Positions 54,396 to 64,000 of a stretch of DNA of 64,000 nucleotides are shown here, piece after piece (within the stretch, counting starts at the first letter, position 1; each line of letters opens with the position of its first letter). The translations under genes and the position numbers were made by a program. This DNA is from Phytophthora sp. 'mugwort'. Taxonomy: Eukaryota; Oomycota; Peronosporomycetes; Peronosporales; Peronosporaceae. The DNA is taken from the NCBI GenBank assembly GCA_033558025.1, contig JAUCEF010000012.1:2356001-2420000 (forward strand). The letters are read 5' to 3'. Below the pieces are notes generated by a model. The model was given only the letters and a program-made list of their open reading frames with translations. It had not been told where the DNA came from and made no database searches.

Positions 54396-54459
54396 CTCGG
54401 TCGAAAAGCAACTCGGTCGAAAAACAACTCGGTCGAAAAGCAACTCGGTCGAAAAGCAA
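54396..54459 (+). repeat. 4 x 16-bp repeat, copy C
   Basis: Identical to 1561-1624. Confidence 0.9.
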
Positions 54460-54478
54460 CCAGTGAGAAAGAGCAGCG

Positions 54479-55360
54479 ATGGCGGACAAGCAAAAAACTC
54501 ACGAAGACGTCCTTACGCGACTCATGCGCGACTTGGAAACGAAGACGACTTTGTGTTACGTCAAGGACTATCCTGGAGTGGAGCTGAAGCAGTTGAATTA
54601 TCACGTGAAGAAGCTCGGTCCACTGGTGAACCCCGTTTTTGGCGAGCAGCCGGCGTTCTTCATCGACGAAGGTCGCTTCATCCCCTTTCGAATGGTCGTG
54701 TATGGCAACGAGAAGGTGGCGGCGAAGATTGCAGAGCTCCTTGGTGAGTGGTCAAAGTGGTCTGGAAAAGGAGGCAGAGTGACAACCTCGCAAGGGGCGT
54801 TCATTCTGGAGCAGCGTCCCGGAGGGCCCAACGTGAGAATGCCCGACGTGGCATACACACCGCGAGATGATGACAGGAATTTGACTTGTGAACAGATGTG
54901 GACGTATCGTGGCGATCCCTTTGTTCCCACCTTTGTTGTTGAGATTGATAAGCTCTCTGGTCGAGGCTCTCAACGCAGCGTTCTTGATCGAAAGATGCGA
55001 AATGAATATTTCCAGCACGGCGTCCAGTTGGGTTGGCTGATCGACCCACGCCCAGACTTTCAGCGGATGTATGAGTACTATCTCGACGACAATGGAGACG
55101 TACAATGCTCTGACAACACTGCGTGGAGAGATCTTGACGGTGGCGACGTTCTTCCTGGTTTCAGGATGCGCGCACCTGTGTTGGAAATGGTGTTGAACCA
55201 GGATTCGGGTTCGTCGTCAGAAGATGAAGTTGATCTGGTGTGTCCCTATCCAAGATGCAACAAGCGATTCCGATCTCCTGGTGCATGGACTGCTCATGCT
55301 GAATGGCACCGTGAGGAGAGATCTATTTCGAAGTACTTAGCCAAGCGTGAGAACTCATAG
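54479..55360 (+). CDS. Uma2-like nuclease with C2H2 finger, copy C, 293 aa
   Basis: Identical protein to copies A and B. Confidence 0.75.
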   Translation: MADKQKTHEDVLTRLMRDLETKTTLCYVKDYPGVELKQLNYHVKKLGPLVNPVFGEQPAFFIDEGRFIPFRMVVYGNEKVAAKIAELLGEWSKWSGKGGRVTTSQGAFILEQRPGGPNVRMPDVAYTPRDDDRNLTCEQMWTYRGDPFVPTFVVEIDKLSGRGSQRSVLDRKMRNEYFQHGVQLGWLIDPRPDFQRMYEYYLDDNGDVQCSDNTAWRDLDGGDVLPGFRMRAPVLEMVLNQDSGSSSEDEVDLVCPYPRCNKRFRSPGAWTAHAEWHREERSISKYLAKRENS

Positions 55361-55392
55361 TCATCCAGTGTGAACTCATAGCCATCCAGTGT
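55351..55392 (+). repeat. 21-bp duplication, copy C
   Basis: Same as 2516-2557. Confidence 0.8.
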
Positions 55393-55564
55393 GGCAACTA
55401 CGCTTCGACAAGTTCCTATCTAACCATATCGCAGAACTCAAAGCTTGCGATCTAAAGCATAGTTGGCGGCGCTGACTGATTTCTTATTCCTGATTGGTGG
55501 CTAAGAGAAGATAATAAAAAACTATCTATTGTTTTATCAATATAGTTTGAATGTTGTCGGTCGA

Positions 55565-55732
55565 GCGGTTCTAAAACTACCCTAAGATCCAAAAGACGTT
55601 GCTTTCACTCTAAGGTGGTCGAGAGGTAGCGTCGTCAAAATAGCACCTGGTCCGAAAGAAGGTTCCAGGATTGTTCTCGATGGTAAATTACGGAAAGTAA
55701 AAAAACTGCCGGCGTAATGTTCCAAGTATTAC
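55565..55732 (+). repeat. Dispersed repeat copy 1, copy C
   Basis: Counterpart of 2730-2897. Confidence 0.75.
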
Positions 55733-56033
55733 TACTTATAACCTGCTCGGTGACGGTTACAACAACTCGGTGGCGACGGACCCGTTCGTCGGCAAACCAG
55801 AGAGCTACAAGCAGCTGGCGCGCATCATGACTCGAATCTGGGCGAGCTTTATCGTTCACGAGAATCCGAACGATAACGGCGTGACGGCGCTGAAGTGGCC
55901 TGAGTACACGTCCGTCAATGCACAGAACATTGTGTTCGACGCCAACGTGACAGAGTTCGCTTACATCGCACCGGACACATACCGCGCTGAGGGCGTCGCG
56001 TACTTGATGAGCCTGTATAATGTCACGGCCTAA
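55733..56033 (+). pseudogene. Carboxylesterase C-terminal fragment, copy C
   Basis: Same as 2898-3198. Confidence 0.75.
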
Positions 56034-57381
56034 ACAGGGTATTTGTGAAAGGAAGTTTGAAAAATGAGAAGCAATAAATACTTGCCGAAAGTAGTTTAGC
56101 TTTGTGACTTGCGAAGAACTGACCCCCCGTATTATACTAGCATTCAGATGTAGATTAGTCCAGACTCGCAAACTTGCCTCGTTCGGGGCGCGAACCAAGC
56201 GGCTGTGAGAAGCGTATAATGATGGGGGCCGTATGAAGTGACGGTATCCGCTGCACTCATCCTGGCTCGATGAGCGAGAACACGTTCGTTCTGCACACGA
56301 ATTGTGTACCGAGCAAGGGTAGCGAATCGATATTAGCGATACCCCGAAGAATTTGCGGCGTGTGCTGAAAGTATCACCGAAAGCGCTCCGCTGTGTTCGT
56401 ACCTGTTCCCGGGTATTCCCAAATTTACATATTCACGGCTATCCAAGAAAGAACCGCCATATGGATTGTGTATTGTACAGTATGAAAGAGGGACGTGGGG
56501 GATCACAAGCTAAAGCTACGGCTTCAGTGTGCAGCATTACTGTACTAACGAGGTTGTGTATACAGGAAACTGAAGACACGTTGGAGAACTTGCGGACTGA
56601 GATATTGTTTCGTACTTTGCAAAAAAAGAGCGATTACTACATATAGCCCTGCAGGTTCTGCTTATTTAGGTTTCACCTCCAGGCATCTAAATGGTCGTTT
56701 ATGAACTTTGAGCTTGTTGCTGTATACAATTAATGTCCCGCAGAATATCGCGTACATCAAACCGGTGTATACCGCGCTTAGAACATCTATGCACAGTGTA
56801 CTACAAAATTGAACTCCAGTAGAGGAACATACAGTACATTTGTGTCCATCAATGATTGTGTAATTGTGTACCGTTACCGCTTCAACTAGGCCTTTCCTGC
56901 TTCAACCACAAAGCAAATCGTGACCGACAAAAGCGAGGGCACGATTATCAAACGAAAAGTGTCGACGGCTTTCATCATTTTTTTTTTTTTACAAGCTTAA
57001 CATTCATCATTATTACGTCATTTAAACTAGTTGCAAGAGTAATAACACATATCGGCAGCAGGTCGACAAGGGCGGCCCCAGCCTCGTCACAAGGCTAGTT
57101 AGTCCCAACCTACGTCACATGAACTACCGGTAATCGGAATCCCTCCTGGTCTGCTTGGGTATTGTCATGGACACACTCATATGGATGTATGTGTTTGTAA
57201 CCCGAGAGTTGACGGCAGTCATTCCTCGAACATCAACTTGCAGTTGCCCGCGGCTCGTTTATTGCCTTGGACACCATTCCTTTGCGACGCGGAAGATCGC
57301 GGCCTCACTCTTTGTCTTACTCGCAAGCGCACTAGTTGACGACAAGCTTGGTGACAATCCCGCTTCATTTACTTCACCTTC
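56034..57381. other. Cellular intergenic DNA, copy C
   Basis: Counterpart of 3199-4546 with the copy A alleles and a T13 run. Confidence 0.4.
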
Positions 57382-58056
57382 ATGCGTTATCTTCTGTACC
57401 TGGTCGCGGCGGTTGCACTGCTGGCTACGCCCATCGCTGCCTCAGACGCAGCGACAGTCACGATTAAGAATGGATCCTACTCGGGTGTCTACCAATCCAC
57501 CTACAACCAGGACCTTTTCCTCGGCATGCCATACGCCCAACCCCCCGTAAACAGCCTTCGCTTTCGGAACCCGGAACTGCTCAACACGACCTGGAAAGAC
57601 GTCAAGAACGCAACGGAATACGCCGCCATGTGCTACGGCTACGGCAGCGATACATGGGTACTGGGCAACATCGTCTCGGAGGACTGCTTGACGATCAATG
57701 TAATCCGTCCGAGTAACGTGTCTGAAGGCGACAATTTGCCTGTCGGTGTGTGGATTCACGGTGGAGGTCTCACCCAGGGCGGTGCTCGTGACCCACGCTA
57801 CAATCTTTCCTACATCATGGAAGAGGCGGTTGCAACCGGCAAGCCATTCATCGGCGTCAGCTTCAACTACCGTCTACAAGCCTTCGGTTTCCTGTCGGGC
57901 TCTGCTGTTCACAAGGCTGGTGTGACCAACCTCGCACTGAAAGACCAGCGTCTGGCGCTGCACTGGGTACAAGAGAACATAGCGGCTTTCGGTGGCGATA
58001 CCAGCAAGGTCACCGTTTGGGGTGAGAGTGCTGGAGCTCGCAGCACTCTCATTTGA
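57382..58056 (+). pseudogene. Carboxylesterase N-terminal fragment, copy C
   Basis: Same as 4547-5221. Confidence 0.85.
58024..58050. other. Junction hairpin, copy C
   Basis: Same as 5189-5215. Confidence 0.8.
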
Positions 58057-58098
58057 ATCTATATGGTTTCTAATATACTTTTCAGGAAATTAAATATT

Positions 58099-58479
58099 AT
58101 GAGCCATCTTATCAAGCCCATCACATCCGACCATGAATTAATCGAACTATCGAAAATAATTGGGGTTCATCTTGATGATATCTATGAATCAAGTGAAATA
58201 ACGAAACCAATTTCGAAGAAAGGATCATACCTCATTCTACTACGACCACCTAATATTAATGTAGGCCATTGGACGGCAGTTCATAACGGTGAGTATTTCG
58301 ATAGTATGGGTGAAGCAGGTCCTACTAAGTATGGAATTGGAAGATACAACCCCAAGCAATATCAAGGGACTTATGGAGATTATTGCGGACCATTTTATAT
58401 CCTTTGGCTCTATTCCAAGCAACACAAGAAACCACAATTATTTTCAAAGATGAAGGATTTAAACCTGAAAATAATATAA
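58099..58479 (+). CDS. Adenain-like protease, copy C
   Basis: Same as 5264-5644. Confidence 0.8.
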   Translation: MSHLIKPITSDHELIELSKIIGVHLDDIYESSEITKPISKKGSYLILLRPPNINVGHWTAVHNGEYFDSMGEAGPTKYGIGRYNPKQYQGTYGDYCGPFYILWLYSKQHKKPQLFSKMKDLNLKII

Positions 58480-59241
58480 CCATGACTTCAAGGAGTTATC
58501 AGTTTCATCAGCTATCCCCGAAGCGAAGCTCAAGCGAGCGTTCAAGACAGGAACACTAACGCTGTCGAAAGATGATCTAAGCGGAAGCGGAGCTACACTA
58601 CATCTACATCCCGAGAGCTACGCTAAGGCAGTCAAGGCTGCTAAAGCGGGGAAAGGAACGCGACTGACTATCACAAAGAAGGAAATCGGCTATCCATTCA
58701 AGCATATGAATGGTGGAGGCATGCACGGAGCGAGTATTTGGTCTAAGGTATGGGGAGGTATCAAATCATCTTTAAGTTCGCCAAAGACTCAGGATTACTT
58801 AGTAGAGCAGCTGATTTTGCAGTTCCCGCTCTTGCAACATATGCAGGTCAGCCACCGGCGGCTATCCCCGCAAGAGCAGCCATTCGTTCCATGACGGGTA
58901 TTGGTGTCTATGACAGCGACTCTGATAAGGAAGGAGGAAAACTAACTATGACTGATGTGAAGAAGGGAGCTAAGCGAGCTCTATCTTACGCTAAACGAAA
59001 GGGGGTTCTAACTGATGCAGTTGATGCAGGAGAGAAGTACCTACTATCCAAGGCGACTAAGCCTGAGCATGAAAACCTAATCAAGTCTATCCGTGGAGAA
59101 GTAAAGAGACGATACGGTGTTGGTGTAGCCAAGGCCAAGCCCAAAACATTTGCAAAGGGTAGTCAAGAGGCTAAGGATCACATGGCTAAGAATCGAGCTA
59201 TGAGAAAGAAGGCTATGGCAGCTGGAAGTTTTACTTTCTAA
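58478..59241 (+). pseudogene. Putative minor virion protein, copy C, frameshifted
   Basis: Same lesions as 5643-6406. Confidence 0.6.
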
Positions 59242-59259
59242 AAAAAATATATCATCAGC

Positions 59260-60126
59260 TTATTTTTTTGGACGAATTAGAAGCATGATCGATACTGATG
59301 TATCACGAAATATTACTTTCTTATCATCCTGATTGTAAATGCTAATTGTGATCGTAGAGCGAGAGCCATTGTGGCAGTTCATCCAAGCATATTGACTTCC
59401 TTTATAATTAATCAACTTTCCAATTGGGACATCACCTCTATCAAACGCACTTAGAATATCACCCGAGGCGACGTACTCATTTTTTATAAGATCACAACGA
59501 ACGATGTATGAGCTCGTTGGATGAGCTTGAGGAATGATATTTGATAGCTGAGCGCTTGCAACAGTAGCCGATGCAGCGGGATACGTTCCTGAAACAAGAC
59601 CAAGAACCTTACCAAACTCAGCGTTGTCAATAATCAGACGAGGCACGCGTGTAATTGTAGGCAAACCAGTACCAGAAACGGAATAAAGCCCGGTAGCGGA
59701 TCTTGTATATCCTGATGGGAGGGAAGTAGGAGTAGGCGAGAAATCGATCTGAGCAGCGTAATAGACACTGTTTTGAATCAATTGGATATAGAAAACGTTA
59801 TTCCCTTCGCTATCGATCAGATATGCACCAGCGCTGATCAAAGCAGCTTGGATGCTTGCATTGATATTTGTGTATTGATATATACCATCTTGTAGATTAA
59901 TACTTATCGTAGATGTAGTAGCCGCCGTTGGCACTTCGATTTTGAATGAAGTATTCTGAAATTGAATCGCATCTATGTTATATTCCGAGTTGTACATGCT
60001 GATTGATTGAACAGCACAAACAGCTTCATGGATGTCAGCAGCCGATCCAGGGAATTGATATTTCCAAGTGGAATTGTATCCATCTTGTACGACGTTGGTA
60101 CTGTCGATTTTGATGAAACTTGACAT
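59260..60126 (-). CDS. Penton-like protein, copy C, 288 aa
   Basis: Identical protein to 6425-7291. Confidence 0.65.
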   Translation of the reverse strand: MSSFIKIDSTNVVQDGYNSTWKYQFPGSAADIHEAVCAVQSISMYNSEYNIDAIQFQNTSFKIEVPTAATTSTISINLQDGIYQYTNINASIQAALISAGAYLIDSEGNNVFYIQLIQNSVYYAAQIDFSPTPTSLPSGYTRSATGLYSVSGTGLPTITRVPRLIIDNAEFGKVLGLVSGTYPAASATVASAQLSNIIPQAHPTSSYIVRCDLIKNEYVASGDILSAFDRGDVPIGKLINYKGSQYAWMNCHNGSRSTITISIYNQDDKKVIFRDTSVSIMLLIRPKK

Positions 60127-60172
60127 CGTTAATTATATGATGCTAAGCATATTTCTGATTGATTAAATGGAG

Positions 60173-60856
60173 TTACTCTTCCATCGCAATAGGTCTATCA
60201 AAGTTGTACCTGATTTGACCCTTCACCGAGTCGATGAATAACATCTGCCCCTTTTGCTCAGTGGCTTTGTTGTAGTAATAGACGATCGAGCGATCATCTA
60301 CCCCCTTGATATTGAAGTCCTTGACCACCATCTGTAAATCACGCTTCGAATTAGCTTTTAGGATCGCCACGTACTCTGAATTCAAGCGAATCATCTTATC
60401 AGTAGCAAAGTAGCTGTGGCTAAGGAATATGGTGGATATCTTGAAATGTCGGCCCCTTGTAAAATAATGTGAGAAGATATTCTTCTGGAGTAGCTTATCA
60501 TTACTGTAGTCGTCTATGATGACAAGTTCAGGTTTGTTGGAGCTCATTGGCGTATGGCGGACTTGATCAACTTTCGGTGGGGTATCGGGGTCAGCGAAAG
60601 TAATGAAATCTTCCAACTTATCACGGAGATACTCATACAATTCTTGCTGAGGATTACGAGCTATGGTCGTTAGATGTGCAAATACGTGAGGAGAATGCTT
60701 GAGGATGAGCATACATAGATTGTTCTTCCCACTGAACGATGGACCAAGGACAACCATCCTGAACAGCTTTTTAATGTCAAGAGCTGGTATATCACCCATG
60801 CTTGACGATTTGAACTTTTTCGGGAGGGAGGCCCCATAGTTTGGAATTCCGCTCAT
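60173..60856 (-). CDS. Packaging ATPase, copy C, 227 aa
   Basis: Identical protein to 7338-8021. Confidence 0.85.
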   Translation of the reverse strand: MSGIPNYGASLPKKFKSSSMGDIPALDIKKLFRMVVLGPSFSGKNNLCMLILKHSPHVFAHLTTIARNPQQELYEYLRDKLEDFITFADPDTPPKVDQVRHTPMSSNKPELVIIDDYSNDKLLQKNIFSHYFTRGRHFKISTIFLSHSYFATDKMIRLNSEYVAILKANSKRDLQMVVKDFNIKGVDDRSIVYYYNKATEQKGQMLFIDSVKGQIRYNFDRPIAMEE

Positions 60857-60906
60857 GATCGTGTATTTAATCGCTTGTTCTATATAGCTTGAGACAAAAA
60901 ACAACT

Positions 60907-62911
60907 ATGAGTTCTGGTTTTCATTATCCTCAGCCAATTTTCACATCAACCATCTATAATCCCGATTACTTTCTAAAGTTGGATTCGTCTGGTTATCTGT
61001 CATATGAGTATGCTCAGACTTTGTATCTTGATAAGAATGATTATCGATTGACGTTCCTATCAGGGATTACACCCGGGATAGCTACACAAGGCGTATCACT
61101 TGTTCCTGGAACCAATAATGATATTAGTGGGCTTGGTACTATCAGTTGCAGCGCTCTGACGGTCGCAGGTGTTCCCGTGGGGACTCTACCATCATTCTTA
61201 GATGGAATTACACCCGAATCAGCCGCAAACTCAAAGGCTCTCGTTCTTGGAGGATCTGGCGAAATCGGAACTATTACATCACTAACGGCGACCAATATTT
61301 ATGGATCCATAAAGACCGCGGCGCAGCCTGGTATTACTTCACTTGGCACTCTCTCAGCATTGAATGTCTCTGGCGCTGTATCGGCAGCTACACTACCTGG
61401 CACGCTATCGACAGGAGCTCAAACCAATATTACTTCACTTGGGACGCTATCAGGGCTCACGATTGGCGGCAACCTTGTATTCACGGGTGCAGGTAGATCA
61501 TTAATTGGTTTATCATCAATATCCGCAACAACGCTGACTGGAGCTGTTTCAGGATCTCAAACGGGCATTACGGCTGTTGGAATCCTAACCAACCTCACGC
61601 TGAATACTGGTGGAACTGGTTTGCAAATACCTAGCCTCAAATTCTGGAACTCATCGTTGGGATCGTATCTCAATTTGATCATATGGCATTCGTTGGCATC
61701 AGTTATGGTGGTGCTGTAGCATCTAAAGCTCTCGTAGTTGATATCAACAAGGATATCACATCGATCCGCACTCTTGATGCCCAAAACCTGAATGGTTCGA
61801 TAAAGGTCAGCGGGACACCCGGCGACTTCGGATCGATCAGAATCAGCGGGACTGATGTTATCACAAGCTCAAGGCATATCCAAAATATCGGTAATATTGC
61901 TTGTAGCGGAACGTTGAACGCATTCGCTGGGTATCAAGTCAATAGTGTTGCTTTCGTCGATGCAAGTCGAAATATATATCAGCAGCAACCTTTTCAACAT
62001 CTGGTAATATTACGTGCTCTGGAAGTCTAAAGGTTTTTTTAGCTTATGGAAATCAAGCTAATATAACAACTGTAGGAAGCTTAACAGAGTTAGGCATTAA
62101 TTCAACACCTGCAAATGAATATTTCTCTATTACTGGATCTGGAACGGATTATTTGGATAGTAGCTATACAAGGATGCTTGCATTTAAAGGATCGAACATT
62201 TCACCTGTTCAGTTTCAAATCGAGGTCAATAATGGCACTAATGCAACATCTACGAATGCTACTTGAATTGGAAATTATACATCTAATGACCTAAGATTTG
62301 GTACTAATCAGACAACTCGTATGACTCTAACGAACACTGGACGTCTTGGATTATCTACTGTCACCCCATCAGCCCCTCTCCATGTCTCTAATACTGTAAG
62401 TTATACATGGAATAGTGCAGGTAATGTAGGATTAACAGCGTATCGACTAAGAAGTGACTCTGGAGTGACAGAAACTGCTACTGGAACACCAATCACATAT
62501 ACAAATGTATGCGGTATATTTAGCGGATATATTGGTTGCGAAGCGATGGTTATGCAATCAGATCGTCGTTTAAAGCAAGATATTGTTGATGTGCCTATTG
62601 GCCGTGTTGAATGTCTTTACAAGACCTTGAAAGTGAAATCATATAAATGGAAGCAACATCCTGATAAGCCAAAAGAATTGGGTCTGATCGCTCAGGATGT
62701 TTTAGATCAAGGATTCTTAGATTTAGTCGCTCGTATCCCTGATAATGATACAGAACTTGAGCAAAGTTCTGATCCATGGTTAGAGCCTAAGGGGGTAAAG
62801 CTTCATGTAGATTATTCAAAATTAGCTGCTTATAACGTGAGAATGATTCAGGCATTGATTGATAGAGTAGATGACCAGCAAAAGCAAATCGATGAGTTGA
62901 AAAATCGCTGA
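60907..62911 (+). pseudogene. Fibre with S74 chaperone, copy C, broken
   Basis: Same lesions as 8072-10076. Confidence 0.75.
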
Positions 62912-62924
62912 GTGAGTATAGACA

Positions 62925-63188
62925 ATGGCTGCCTTCAAGTTTAGAGTTTCTCAACGAAAGGGAAAAAAATATGATGCTGTGTTTGATGATGGTAGCATTG
63001 TATCTTTTGGCGCTTTCAAGCGGGATGGTACGCCTTATCAACAATACAAGGATTCGACACCTTTAAGAGCATTTCGTGCGTATGATCACAGCGATAAAGC
63101 GAGGCGCGAAAGATACTATAAGCGACACAAAAACAACCATCCGATGTACTCAGCCGATTGGTTTTCGAAAAAATATTTATGGACCTAA
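62925..63188 (+). CDS. Conserved small viral protein, copy C, 87 aa
   Basis: Full length, as in copy A. Confidence 0.6.
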   Translation: MAAFKFRVSQRKGKKYDAVFDDGSIVSFGAFKRDGTPYQQYKDSTPLRAFRAYDHSDKARRERYYKRHKNNHPMYSADWFSKKYLWT

Positions 63189-63198
63189 ATATAAAACA

Positions 63199-63438
63199 AT
63201 GGGTTGCCTACCAAGTAAAGAGCTCAAAACTAATTTAACTACTGATGAACCTAATCAGATCGTGGGATCGACGATGCTACAAGCTGACAAAAGTATTGTT
63301 CTTGGTGATAGTGTGTTCCTTCCCACCAAAAGTCCTGATGGTGAGTCTGCCATACTTGAAGTAAGTATCAGCGATAAAAAACTAACATTTATCGAGGATA
63401 TCGAAACAAACTCGTGCGAAGTGGCATTGCTTAGATAG
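63199..63438 (+). CDS. MGC small protein, copy C, 79 aa
   Basis: Identical to 10364-10603. Confidence 0.5.
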   Translation: MGCLPSKELKTNLTTDEPNQIVGSTMLQADKSIVLGDSVFLPTKSPDGESAILEVSISDKKLTFIEDIETNSCEVALLR

Positions 63439-63447
63439 CAAACGTCT

Positions 63448-63600
63448 TCACGGTCTTTTTTTCTTAGGTTGGTAGGCCCACATACGCCCACCCTCGGTTT
63501 GCGTTGATGCATCCACCTTCCTGATGGACTTATCGAGATCAGTAGCCCATACGGCTGCCTGAGCCTTCTGAGGGCGTTCATGAATGATTAGATTCTTCAT
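63448..63600 (-). CDS. Short viral protein, copy C, 50 aa
   Basis: Same as 10613-10765, including the C-run lesion upstream. Confidence 0.45.
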   Translation of the reverse strand: MKNLIIHERPQKAQAAVWATDLDKSIRKVDASTQTEGGRMWAYQPKKKRP

Positions 63601-63673
63601 GATGGCTTTGAGCTCAGCAACGTTGTTATCAGCGTTATCACTGCAATAATTCGGGGGTTAAAGAAGAACATGA

Positions 63674-64000
63674 TTATAGTAGTCGAGTTATAATTTCTTT
63701 AAATTCTTTATCATCAATGAGTCGATTGCTGTACATATTCACTGTAAGAGACTTGAGCTGTTTGATGATGCTTGGATTATCATTTCCTAACTCAATATGA
63801 GCCTTGAGCTTGTCATACTCAGCGCGAAGTGTTTCAAGTGGATCAGTGAGCTTATCGTGAAAATTGTACTGAAGATGAGTTATCGCAAGGATCTCTTTGA
63901 ACATTTTTTTATCTTCGATGCTGAGCTTGTCATACATCCCCTGATCGATATGGTTCTTATATACGAGACTTCTGATCATTGATTTTAGGCTATCACTGAT
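63674..64000 (-). pseudogene. Large viral protein, copy C, C-terminal end only
   Basis: Last 108 codons of the gene described at 10839-13504; carries the copy A Gly in LGNDNPS. Cut by the window end. Confidence 0.55.

Larger units (their letters stand above)
52836..64000 (+). repeat. Tandem unit, copy C (partial, 11,165 bp)
   Basis: Corresponds to copy A 1-11165 at a constant offset of 52,835 with no insertion or deletion. At about 15 sites where B differs from A, C has the A state, including three homopolymer lengths. The window ends inside the large viral gene. Confidence 0.95.

Overview
The window is eukaryotic DNA, most likely from an oomycete genome (Phytophthora-like). This is inferred from a secreted type-B carboxylesterase, a pogo-type DDE transposase, a Ty3/gypsy LTR with gag, a non-LTR retrotransposon (LINE) with an OTU-like domain, and integrated polinton-like virus (PLV) genes, a combination I associate with oomycetes. 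I could not search a database. No rRNA, tRNA or CRISPR array was recognised.

Layout. The window is a head-to-tail array of one roughly 26.4-kb unit: copy A 1-26416, copy B 26417-52835, partial copy C 52836-64000. At every difference I checked in the shared 11.2 kb, A and C agree and B differs. The sequence therefore reads A-B-A with an exact super-period of 52,835 bp. Either the genome carries A-B dimers or the assembly walked twice round the same path.

One unit, in copy A coordinates. 1-1242: start of a protein-primed DNA polymerase B gene and a small basic protein (viral, AT-rich). 1561-2525: an intact Uma2-type nuclease fused to a C2H2 zinc finger, preceded by a 4 x 16-bp repeat. 2730-5221: a repeat fragment, a carboxylesterase tail, an intergenic stretch and a carboxylesterase head (GC-rich, cellular). 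5211-13797: a viral block with adenain-like protease, frameshifted virion protein, penton-like protein, packaging ATPase, fibre with S74 chaperone, three small proteins, a large frameshifted protein and an unknown gene tail. 13796-14504: the carboxylesterase middle, inverted. 14505-15778: the C-terminal part of the major capsid protein and a doubled ExoX-like module protein. 15872-18900: a pogo transposase pseudogene, a BED-finger fragment, and an LTR with gag. 18900-19700: GATCGG-rich DNA with a 36-bp minisatellite. 19700-25462: a decayed LINE, interrupted by an inverted LINE 3' fragment flanked by a 16-bp target duplication. 25464 onward: the polymerase again, truncated at its fusion to the LINE reverse transcriptase; this opens the next unit.

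How it fits together. The viral genes form a recognisable PLV morphogenesis set (capsid, penton, ATPase, protease, fibre). The capsid lacks its N-terminal part, the polymerase lacks its palm domain, and several genes carry frameshifts shared by all copies. The virus appears to have entered a carboxylesterase locus, been rearranged and decayed, collected transposons, and only then been amplified as a 26-kb unit. The Uma2-zinc-finger gene is the longest domain-bearing frame that stays complete in every copy.
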